A DNA stretch of 64,000 nt from Escarpia spicata (Eukaryota > Annelida > Polychaeta > Sabellida > Siboglinidae): the NCBI GenBank assembly GCA_963995525.1, contig OZ023209.1, positions 33,538,199 to 33,602,198 on the forward strand. The letters are read 5' to 3'. Position 1 is the first letter of the stretch. Every line of letters starts with the position of its first letter. The notes beneath the pieces were generated by a model. That model saw nothing but the letters and a program-made list of their open reading frames with translations. It searched no databases and was not told the origin of the DNA. The position numbers were made by a program, and so were the translations under genes. Below are positions 37,901 through 49,900 of the stretch, piece after piece.

Positions 37901-40900
37901 AACAGTGATATCACTGAAGTCAGGGGTATAAGTCTAAATATTAGAAGGCATTTCACTATGGTTAATGAATAAAATAGCTAACCTATTCACACAGCAACAA
38001 GACTTGGCAGCCCCATGTGCAACCTTTATATAACCAAAAGGGGTGTTCCTACGGCATTCCTAGAAGCAACTAATCTGCAGCCATTGTCATGGGAAGGCTG
38101 TCACCCACCACACTGTTGCTAGGAGAGACCATCCACCCTCACAGTGATGAAGTAGTTCATGAGCCCACAACAGTTTGACAGGACCCACCCACGTGGTCTG
38201 TCCAATGTTAATATCTATGATCTATTGCATGATGTTCTTAGTTTTGTGTGATGGAGTTGATGGATTAGATGTGCTTCCTGTTTACCTTCAGAAACTTGTT
38301 TATTTGCTGCTCATATTGCCTTGTCTATGTGTCCCTGCTGTGTTGTCTACTTGCTGCTGCCATGTATACCTGCTCCTATTGCCTTGTCTATGTGTCCCTG
38401 CTGTGTTATCTACTTGCTGCTGCCATGTATACCTGCTCCTATTGCCTTGTCTATGTGTCCCTGCTGTGTTGTCTACTTGCTGCTGCCATGTATACCTGCT
38501 CCTATTGCCTTGTCTATGTGTCCCTGCTGTGTTATCTACTTGCTGCTGCCATGTATACCTGCTCCTATTGCCTTGTCTATGTGTCCCTGCTGTGTTGTCT
38601 ACTTGCTGCTGCCATGTATACCTGCTCCTATTGCCTTGTCTATGTGTCCCTGCTGTGTTATCTACTTGCTGCTGCCATGTATACCTGCTCCTATTGCCTT
38701 GTCTATGTGTCCCTGCTGTGTTATCTACTTGCTGCTGCCATGTATACCTGCTCCTATTGCCTTGTCTATGTGTCCCTGCTGTGTTATCTACTTGCTGCTG
38801 CCATGTATACCTGCTCATATTGCCTTGTCTATGTGTCCCTGCTGTGTTGTCTACTTGCTGCTGCCATGTATACCTGCTCCTATTGACTTGTCTATGTGTC
38901 CCTGCTGTGTTATCTACTTGCTGCTGCCATGTGTACCTGCTCCTATTGACTTGTCTATGTGTCCCTGCTGTGTTATCTACTTGCTGCTGCCATGTATACC
39001 TGCTCCTATTGACTTGTCTATGTGTCCCTGCTGTGTTATCTACTTGCTGCTGCCATGTGTACCTGCTCCTATTGACTTGTCTATGTGTCCCTGCTGTGTT
39101 ATCTACTTACTGCTGCCATGTATACCTGCTCCTATTGACTTGTCTATGTGTCCCTGCTGTGTTGTCTACTTGCTGCTGCCATGTGTACCTGCTCCTATTG
39201 ACTTGTCTATGTGTCCCTGCTGTGTTATCTACTTGCTGCTGCCATGTATACCTGCTCCTATTGACTTGTCTATGTGTCCCTGCTGTGTTATCTACTTGCT
39301 GCTGTCATGTATATCTGCTCCTATTGACTTGTCTATGTGTCCCTGCTGTGTTATCTACTTGCTGCTGCCATGTATATCTGCTCCTATTGACTTGTCTATG
39401 TGTCCCTGCTGTGTTGTCTACTTGCTGCTGCCATGTATACCTGCTCCTATTGACTTGTCTATGTGTCCCTGCTGTGTTGTCTACTTGCTGCTGCCATGTG
39501 TACCTGCTCCTATTGACTTGTCTATGTGTCCCTGCTGTGTTATCTACTTGCTGCTGCCATGTATACCTGCTCCTATTGACTTGTCTATGTGTCCCTGCTG
39601 TGTTGTCTACTTGCTGCTGCCATGTGTACCTGCTCCTATTGACTTGTCTATGTGTCCCTGCTGTGTTTTCTACTTGCTGCTGCCATGTGTACCTGCTCCT
39701 ATTGACTTGTCTATGTGTCCCTGCTGTGTTGTCTACTTGCTGCTGCCATGTATACCTGCCCCTATTGCCTTGTCTATGTGTCCCAGCTGTGTTGTCTACT
39801 TGCTGCTGCCATGTATACCTGCCCCTATTGCCTTGTCTATGTGTCCCTGCTGTGTTGTCTACTTGCTGCTGCCATGTATACCTGCCCCTATTGCCTTGTC
39901 TATGTGTCCCTACTGTGTTATCTACACTGATGCTGCCATATGTACCTGCCCCTATTGCCTTGCCCTTGTCTTTGTGTCCCTGCTGCGTTGTCTACTTGCT
40001 GCTGCCATGTGTACCTGCTCCTATTGACTTGCGTGTATGTGTGTCCCTGCTGTGTTATCTACACTGGTGCTGCCATGTGTACCTGCTCATGTTGCCTTGT
40101 TTATATGTCCCTGCTGTGTTGTCTAGTATGTCTACTTGCTGCTGCCATGTGTACCTGCCCCTGTTGCCTTGTCTATGTGTCCCTGCTGTGTTGTCTACTT
40201 GTCACTGCTCCCTTCCTACTTGCAGTTGAGACGGCCACATTGTCACGTTTACTCAGCAAACTTTCACCCTACTTTATGCACCTGGATTTCCTCGACGTTG
40301 TCTTCACGAATGGAATTGAGGCATGTTGCCAGGCAACCAGTAGCAATGCCCACAAGGCATCGTTTCTCCTGTCACAGATCTACGCAACACTGCAGCGATG
40401 TGATTCCCTGGGAGGGGCGGACTCCACACAGGTACGTGCTATGGTAACAGCTGCCTGATCTTTTTAGTACCTCTGTGATTATCATTGTTAAAAAGGCGGA
40501 CTAGCATTACACTGTCCTGCAAAGACAGTTATTGTGTCAGTGAATAGCAACGTTTGTTTAGTGTGACTAAGACTGATACATTTGTGTGAGTTGATGTGGA
40601 ATTACTTATATAGGCTTAAGGTGGCTGCATCGGCTATTATATACTTCTTTTGAATTAATCATTTCTAATTTAAGTTTTGAAAATAAGCTAACAATTTTTT
40701 TTGGTGTTTGCCTCGGATACTAAACAATACTCCAGACCAAAAAGAATTGATTTTTATGTTGTTTAGAGATATTTAAATGTGTTTAAAGACAATTAAAAAA
40801 TATGTCAAAAATCACCTTAAAATGGCATTTTATTTTATTTTGAGAAACTCCCCAAAAGAAAAATTGGTATGGTTGTAAGTACAAACATGTTATTGACATT

Positions 40901-43900
40901 CACACGGGATTTTTTTGTAACCAAATGCATATTAAGTTTGATACAGCTTCATAAACATTTTGCTACAATGTTGAAAGACAGCAACAATCCGTATTGCATT
41001 TTTGGCACGACCCCTTCACCAAACATAAAACCATCCTGTGCAATTTTGGGTAAACACTAGTCGAGTTCATATGCCAAGTTATGGCTTTGTAAGTATTGTA
41101 GTTTTTATAAAAGTTACATAAAGTAATACATCCTGGTTGTTACCAATACTACAAGTGTCACCAGATGCTTGTTTTTTGCTTAGAAATATTACTTTTTTTA
41201 CTGGCATGTGGCTTATTTCAACATAATTTGACAGACACTTCTATTACTGAGATTTCCCACCAAGGTTTTCCTGCGAAGTTGTCTCATGATATTGTGTTAC
41301 GAAGGGCCATGTGTTGAAGTTGTTGTGGTAGACAAGATTGATTGACACCTGCTGGGGTCAGTCACGCGTCATTGCAAATGGCGGCTGAGGTCGGGCATTA
41401 TCGGAGAATAAACAAAACTACCGCCAGTATTTGGTGATTTGACAGCGTGATGCATTTAGATAATTCAATATAACAGCATAGTGGCATGAGAATAACCAGA
41501 CTATTATGATCTGCATTCATGGTGAATGAATTTATGTTTGAACTGCGCTGACGCTTACGTGATCGTCACTATGGAAACATCATCAGTTTCCAAGAATCTG
41601 AAAAGGGACTTCCCACAGACACACTAAAAATACTAGTTTTTTAAAGGACTGATTGGTGACATATGGTGATAGTGCCTTGGTTTTTTTAATAGTACACATG
41701 TTCATACTGACACCTACTAATGTTCTATGAAGAAAAAAAATTAGAAATCAACTGACATGATACCCGGTGCAGCTACCTTAATAATTCACTACCAAAACAT
41801 GCTGGATTGAGGTCATGTATAATTATACAAAATATCAGATGTTCTGTACAAAAACAGTTTTCACCTTAACCCTAGAAGTGACCACTGAAAATTTCCTATG
41901 TAGCATAATGTTCCTATAAAAATCATAACTGCTAATATTTGGTATAAAAATATGAATGAGGTATCATTTTATTGCTAAAGGAATGCTTTATTATAATAAA
42001 ATTATAATAACTATATCACATAATAAAATCAACGGGATAGTACTACCTGAACTTCATAACAAATATGAAAAAAACAAACATTTCATTGTGCCGCCAGATA
42101 ATTACTAAGTGGATGTACGCCCTAGTAGAGTGAAACAAATGTAGCCATATATGTTAGCTGCCAAATAACACAAAAATGAAAGAAATCCGTTGAGAACTTT
42201 TATTTTTATTATTTTTTTCCAACATAAAAACAGGCCGATTCAAGCAGGCCAATCCCTACTGTGTTCGTTACTGTTGCAACCCACACACTCACCTGGAGAA
42301 ACATCGTGCTGCTAATTTGTTGAATTTTCACTACAAAAAACACCCCCAAAGTCATTCTAACTATTTGAACTTGTATAATAACCTTATTTATGAATACTGT
42401 CAGGCAATTTGTCAAAATATTGATGCAGAAACTTCAGATAATCTTAAGTAAACTTTCAAAGTGGATAAGTTGCCGAACACCACTCCGCCATTTTGTTTTC
42501 GACTTTCGCTTTGGAGGGGTAATGACACTACATTTAAAACCATGGTTTTGATTCGCTGAATTAAGTCAGCCCACTGATGTCAATTTTGGCAGATCAACCA
42601 ATGACAGAGCTTTCCATCGATATCACATGTATGGGGGTCTAGACTTTATGAATGGGTGCGTAAATTCAGTACGCAGGACTTAGTAAAATCACCAAAATGT
42701 GGGCGTCTATTGTAAGCTAGATTGTGAATAGCTGCCATTGAATCTGCTCATGAATAAATATACATGATCTCGAAAAATCTGTCAGCTATCCATAGATACC
42801 AAATGTTCACATGTCACTTGTGCATGAAGGAAATGAAATTTTTTACAACAAAGACAGGTACAGTTGGTCGAATTTCGGCCCGAGACACTCCAAGGGTTAC
42901 ATGCACACATGTGCATGCACACAACGCACGCACACACACACATACACACATACTATTTGTGCCACTGTGACTGATAGTGATTAATTTTTTTCAGGTGAGT
43001 TTTATCTTCCCAATCTGGATGGTTTCATGCAAGCCATATCTGGACATCATTGACCAGTGGGTGACCACCGGACAACTGAATGACCCCTGTCAAGAGTTCA
43101 TCATTCACAGGTGTGTAAACTGGAGAGAGAGAGGGAGAGGGAGAGGGAGAGGGAGAGGGAGAGGGAGAGGGAGAGGGGGAGGGGGAGAGAGAGAGGAGAG
43201 AGGGAGGGGGATGGAGAGAGAGAGAGAGGGAGGGGGAAGGGTAGGGGGATGGAGAGAGAGATGAGGAGGGGAAGGGGGAAGGGTAGGGGGATGGAGAGAG
43301 AGAGGGAGGGGAGGGGGAAGGGTAGGGGGATGGAGAGAGAGAGAGATGGGGAGGGGGAGGGGGAGGGGGAGGGGGAAGGGTAGGGGGATGGAGAGGGAGA
43401 GAGAGATGGGGAGGGGGAAGGGTAGGGGGATGGAGAGAGAGGGGGAGGGGGAAGGGTAGGGGGATGGAGAGAGAGAGAGATGGGGAGGGGGAGGGGGATG
43501 GAGAGAGATGGGGAGGGGGAGGGGGATGGGGATGGAGAGAGAGAGATAAGGAGGGGGAGGGTGAAGGGTAGGGGGATGGAGAGAGATGAGGAGGGGTAGG
43601 GGGATGGAGAGAGAGAGAGAGAGAGAGAGATGGGGAGGGGGGAGGGTAGGGGGAGGGAGGGAGGGAGGAAGAGGGAGAGAAAGAGCCCAGTAGTGTAGTG
43701 TTAGCACATCCACCTGGCATGCCAGAGTGTTCTGAGTTCAAGACCTCTAGACAGGGTAAGGTACATTTGGTTAAAAGAACTGGCTCTCAACATTTTATCT
43801 CTCGTCACTTGGAGATCACGTTAATGTCGGTCCCGTTTCAATTTGGGATGTGAAAAAATCATTGAGGATGACATGCACTCTGGCAGTGACCACCCTCAGG

Positions 43901-46900
43901 GCCAGTACGGAAATGTCAGCTTGGTGATAATGTTTTGAAAAAAGGTGAGTATTTGACCTCGTAGTATCCTGATACTCTAACCACACTGCATACAGACTAG
44001 TCAGAATGTGGCCGGGAACTCGTAGTATCCTGATACTCTAACCACACCGCATACAGACTAGTCAGAATGTGGCCGAGCGCTGGGAACAACTTAAATACAA
44101 ATAAATGTAAAGGTAATTTCTTACATAGTACAGTATCCAGTGCTTAGTACTGCAAAAGTGCTTTATATACTTTACCCCCTGGAAGACCTGTTCATTCAAA
44201 CACCATCTCAACTTCACTGTGAAGCATTCAGCCACATCACATTTACTGCACGAAGACTATTTATTGACATACCCACCACTGTCTATAGCCAGGTAATCAT
44301 TTATAAGCCGCATTAACTTTTATTTCAGATACTCGGTATAAACTTTCAAACTTGTGCTTCTAGGAACACTGACGTGAAACTTGGGGATGAGACCTTCTGG
44401 GAAGCTGCCCTAAAGGTCCACGACAAGTGTGATTGGACGATGTCTGCGTCACATGACCAGCAGGGTGACGGAGGGTGTGTGACGGGGGTACCCACCTTCC
44501 TGCTGCCCATCATGTACCATGTTGTGGGGGCAGGCAAGGCGGTGGAAATGTTACAACACCTGGACGGCCTGCAGAACCACGGTTCGTTGATAACAAAGTC
44601 ATATAACACCGTTACCCACCAAGTCGATACGCTCATGGAACTTGCACCGTTCAATGATGATTTAAAACTAGTCAAGTTTACAGTTCTAAAGCATTGTCCT
44701 TAAAAACAATAAGAACAATGTTTTAAAGATTAAAAAATTTGTATTATTATTATTATACATCATGAAATTAATAAATATTATAAGATCATTATAAACTTAG
44801 TATAGAATAATTTTTGCAACTTTTTCTGGAAATCTATACCAGTCTACCATGTATAATAAGTTATCAGAGTAATATAATAAATAATCTAAAATCATATTCA
44901 TAAAATTAAATAGTATCCAAAAGTATCATAAAATGTCCAAAATAATATTTTTGAAAGAATATAACTTTTTTTCAGAAGTCATTTTCCCAATAGCACTGCC
45001 CAGGAAATTTAAAATGTTCAAGAAATTCAGAAGTCCTTGAAATTCACACACATCACGTCTTATTTAAGTGTATTTTGGAGATGTGTTGATTTTATATCAC
45101 ACTGCAAGTATCTCTTATTATATATTTATCGAGGTTTTCAACTGTTTTCAAAAAAGTTTTGTTTAAACATAAAATAACACCTTTGCAAATTGCAAGCAGC
45201 TGAATTGATAGTGGCGGAGTAGCGCCACTAATTGGACAAGGTCACATCCAAAAAACAAACAACTAGAACAACAACTAGAACTAGAATTACTATTTCACCA
45301 ATGTCAAGTACGATTACCTGGTACCACACAATGCATGGTGCAAAGGTACCATTTTTGTGAATTTCGCACTCTTAATGATTGAAGTTAGCCAATTCAGACT
45401 CAGAGTTGGGGACTATGTTCTTTATTGCCATCATTGATTGTCATGCAGTTTTAACACAATCGAATTGCATCATGATTTAACAAAATAGTTTCTGTTATAA
45501 TTCAACATGCATGTACGCATGCGCATCACACACTTACTGTGTTACCTGTTCCGCGATGTAGATTCGGAGACATCAGGGACGCTGTACGAGGTGTTTATCA
45601 AATCTCTACAAGCTCACTTAGGCAGTCAACACACCGTACCCAGCGAGACAACCTCACCAGCAGGGGGCGCCACTGGTACATTGGTCGGGGCGACGGACGC
45701 TGTGTTTGCAGACAATGTTTTGCGGCAGCTACAGGTGAAGGGAGTGAGAGATCCATTGCTGGCGGAGAACTTCTCACAGTTTGTCACTGGCTCTAGTGCA
45801 GCTGACCTCCCCTCAAGGGGGGCTGATGATCAGGAGGTCAACAGGTGTGTCACAGTGTTTACTCTGTGTGTTAAAGTTAAAGTATTAAGTTATTTATACT
45901 CAAGCTAGCATACATATGCGGGAAGATTAATGTTTTACTCTTAAATGGCTTGAACGTCGAGCGCCAAACTTTCGGGGATTAATCTACGACCCTAGAGTAG
46001 GATGTAACACCTATATCTTTAACAAATACCCCAAGAGTCAAGATTCTCACCTTTTATGGGGTAAATCAGGAAAACGACTCCTGCTTGATGGACTTGACAA
46101 CATGGAGTAGACACTGACACAATGATGCTTTTGTCTACCCTAATGCCAATGGCATAGCAATATGAGTATTATTTCACTATCATGAGTAGAGCCTGTCAGT
46201 TTAAACTCATCACACGTTACATATAGAACTTTTGTATTATTTGTCAAGGAGAATAAACTGGAAACATGTGATATTAAATGTGCATTTCTGCTAAAATCAG
46301 AACGTTGATGGGACATGACCTAGACAGCTATTTTTAGCTCAGGTGCAGAGTAGGCCTGTGTCACTTACTACCCGGCTCGCTATGACAAGTGGCTTATTCC
46401 AGGTGTTGTACCTGCGTGTGTTTACAGTAGACTGAGTGACCTGAACTGGTCAAGGCTGAGTCCCATCAAACTGCTGCTACAGACATGCTTGTATCCTCAC
46501 ATCACCCGCTGCTACAAGACCATGAGCGACAAACTGCTGCAGACACTGAAGGAGAAGTGTGGTCTCATGAACTACTTCACCACTGTCAGGGTGGGTGGTC
46601 TTCTGTAGAAACATCAGGTGACATCATCATCTCTGATACAATGCACATGCTCAGTTGCATTGGATAGCTATTTAAATGAAAACATTGCTAAACCTCACCT
46701 TGGTAATACAGCCACCTTGCAATTAGAACCAAACCAATTTGCAATTAGAACCAACGTGTTTTTTAATACCAAAATATACAAAATTAGTCTTGCTAATATA
46801 CCTTGCTGTTAAGGTCACTTTGGCCCAGTCCCAGGGTTGGCCTTCAAATAATGGCTTTTGGTATTATGCACCTAAACGAGTTAATACAAAATAACCATTT

Positions 46901-49900
46901 GAGCCATAACGATATTTTAAATGTCGGTAGTTTACTCAGAATGTGGTCTTAAAGCGTTAGATTCTACTGAAATCTTGATAATATGAAGGTTGACATCTTG
47001 GTGATGACACAATGACTTGGTCAAAGCAACCAATAAACGGGTAGCGTTATTTTTACCACAATGCTCCCAGCATGCAACCAATTTCTGCATGTGTTTTGTT
47101 GGACTTATACAACGTTGGTTTGCAATAAAAAATTTGATTTTGTAATATTCCACAGAATTTATTTGAAATTCTTTGAACAGATCAGATGTGAAGCTGTGGA
47201 CTCATAACTGAGGACGATCAGGTTGGAAACCCTTGCAACATAATGCATTTTGTTCTCCTAATTTTTAAGAAATGTGCTTTGAAACATCATCAGTTAAACA
47301 AAACGTCAGCAATATCAAGTTTTGAAGCTTGGCGCAATGTCGGCTATATCTAATCACTGATCACAGCCATCGAGTGCACTGCAAAATCAAATCGACTGAC
47401 GTGGCCAGAATTTACCTTTGTGAGCTAGTTTTCTGGCCAACAATGAAATTTGGTAGCTGTACATCCTTTTTCGAATTAACCATTCATGTTAAAAATGTGA
47501 TTGTGGTTGCAAATGGTTAGTTTGTATTATCAGTTTTAGATTCTGCAGGATAGTATTTTTGGCTGCAAGGTGAACATGGAAAATGTGCTTAGAAATGAAG
47601 TTTTGTGGGACTAAGATTTCTTTGCAGCATTAAAAAGTAAATAACATGCCCAACGTTGTGCTAAAAGTTTAACTCGGAATTTGTGCCAGTTTAAAAGTTT
47701 AACCCGAGTTTATGTCGGACTATTGCGTTTTGTTGGCAGAACAATAATTTTTGAATCTGGACCAATCAGAGTCCCTGTCATATGACGTGCAAAATGGCTG
47801 CATCCATGCCAAAATGAATTTTGTCGTCGTCTCAGAAAAATGCGTTGAATCTGCTTCATGTACTTCAAACATGTCACAGATTGCATCACCCGGCTTGTTA
47901 TATATCGTAGATGGAGTAATTATTGTGAAAGCGTGGAACTGGATATCAACAAAGTTGTGTTCACTGACGATAATATTCCTATTGACACATCGGCAGATTT
48001 CATCCTAAAAAAGTATCCAACTCTAAACTTCAAGCCAGCCCAACGTACCGTAAAAGTTGTATTTATTAGCGCTATAACTTCTCGAAGAGATTAAATACAA
48101 GTTCAGGTTCAACAAGAGGTAGAGCTGTGTTACCTGCCATCGTGTTGTTTAAATACGAGATGTTTTCCTCAACGTGAATGAGGTACAAAGACAAAGGTTG
48201 ACCTACCCAATTTTGTGCACCTTGTAATTTACAGTATATTTACAGTATTGTGGTGGCATTGGTAGGCCAACTAGGTGAATCAACAATAGCAAGTGTGAGC
48301 GAAGTATAAATTTTAACCGATGCCAGGCAGAATTAAACAAAAACCCACAATACCAAGCAAGTTGTTATGAAATTGGACGTCGTACGAAGTTTACTGACAC
48401 AACTATGAATCGGACACCCATTATATTTCTTTAGGGTGAGACAACAGTATTCCATTTGCCATGGGGGCAGTCATGTGTACGTCAGATGACACAACCAAGC
48501 CCTGGGATTGTCCAGATTCAAAATTACTCTTCGCGAACGAAACAAAATAGTCCAACATAAATGCGAGTTTGCTGGCACAAATTTTGAGTTAAACATTTTC
48601 TTGGAGGTGCAACATATTGCATACTCTGATTATCAATGTTTATTTCTTAGTCCCCGAGAGGTCGGAACGGGACTAAACACTTATTTGCATGTAGTTATAT
48701 TTACTGCAGTTGGGCAAGTGTTACAAGTGGGCAAGTGTTATAATTTGGCAAGTGTTATAAGTGGGCAAGTGTTACATGTGGGCTAGTGTTATAATTGAGC
48801 AAGTGTTACAAGTGGGCAAGTGTTACAAGTGGGCAAGTGTTATAAGTGGGCAAGTGTTATAAGTGGGCAAGTGTTATAAGTGGGCAGGTGTTATAAGTGG
48901 GCAAGTGTTACATGAGAGGGCAAGTGTTATAATTGGGCAAGTGTTACAAGTGCTATAAGTGGGCAAGTGTTATAAGTGGGCAAGTGTTACAAGTGTTATA
49001 ATTGGGCAAGTTTTACAAGTGTTAAAAGTGGGCAAGTGTTACAAGTGATGTACTTCTACTTGCCCATTTCAGCATCGATATGCGGTTTATAATTGTCTAT
49101 TTGGCAAATTGTGTGTTGTAATTGTTGCTGTTGAAATAAATGAACTACTGTTTGTTTGTGTCCTGTTTGCTGTGTCCTGTTTACTATGTGCTGTGCTAGG
49201 ATGCCCCATGGAGGGCTCATATGTCTCACATGGATAATCTGTTTTCAGAGTTTATATCTGATGGAGGCTGGGGAGACAATGTATGACTTCTACACTCCGC
49301 TCTTTGAGAAGGTAAAATGACAATGTCCATCACATGATCCCAGGATCACCTGACAATGTCCATCACATGATCCCAGGATCACCTGACATTGATCAACTTT
49401 GTCAAGAGATACTGGCAATTGTTGACAGCTGTTTGCTAATTCTGAACAGCAGGGTTGTTTATGATATTCATGGTGATGTATCGGTTTAATTATTTAGCAA
49501 TAATTGTGGTTCATTGTAACATATTTGGGCTGTGAAGGTGTTACAATTTATATAGTTCATGTTAACAAGATTTTACGTTAAATGTGAACAGATGTTTTAG
49601 ATTTACCCCAAATACAGTGAACATGATTTTATTATAAAAATGAACAGGCATTTTACCTTTCCCCAAATACAGTAACTAGTTGCACAACCTGGCGTGATTT
49701 TACAATAGAAAATAAACAGACATTTCATGTTTAGACTTTATCCCAAATACGATGAATAATTGCATTTATCTGCATATGGTGAATAATCGCATAACATGAT
49801 TTTACTATAAAAATTAACACGTTTTATCTGTACACCAAATACAGTGAGTAGTCGCCCTCCCTATTGTTGACTGTAAATGTTCCTATGAATGCCTTGCTTC

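Noticed and set aside
38175..40229. 684-codon Cys/Leu-rich ORF
   Set aside because: It is the translation of a 63-bp tandem array inside a TUBGCP5 intron; several frames and the opposite strand are equally open.
43025..43741. Pro/Ser/Leu-rich minus-strand ORFs
   Set aside because: Pyrimidine complement of a simple purine tract; low complexity only.
44582..44703. In-frame extension of exon 12 to a stop at 44,703
   Set aside because: Continuing past the weak donor gives sequence unlike GCP5, whereas splicing at 44,581 joins exon 13 in frame and restores family similarity.
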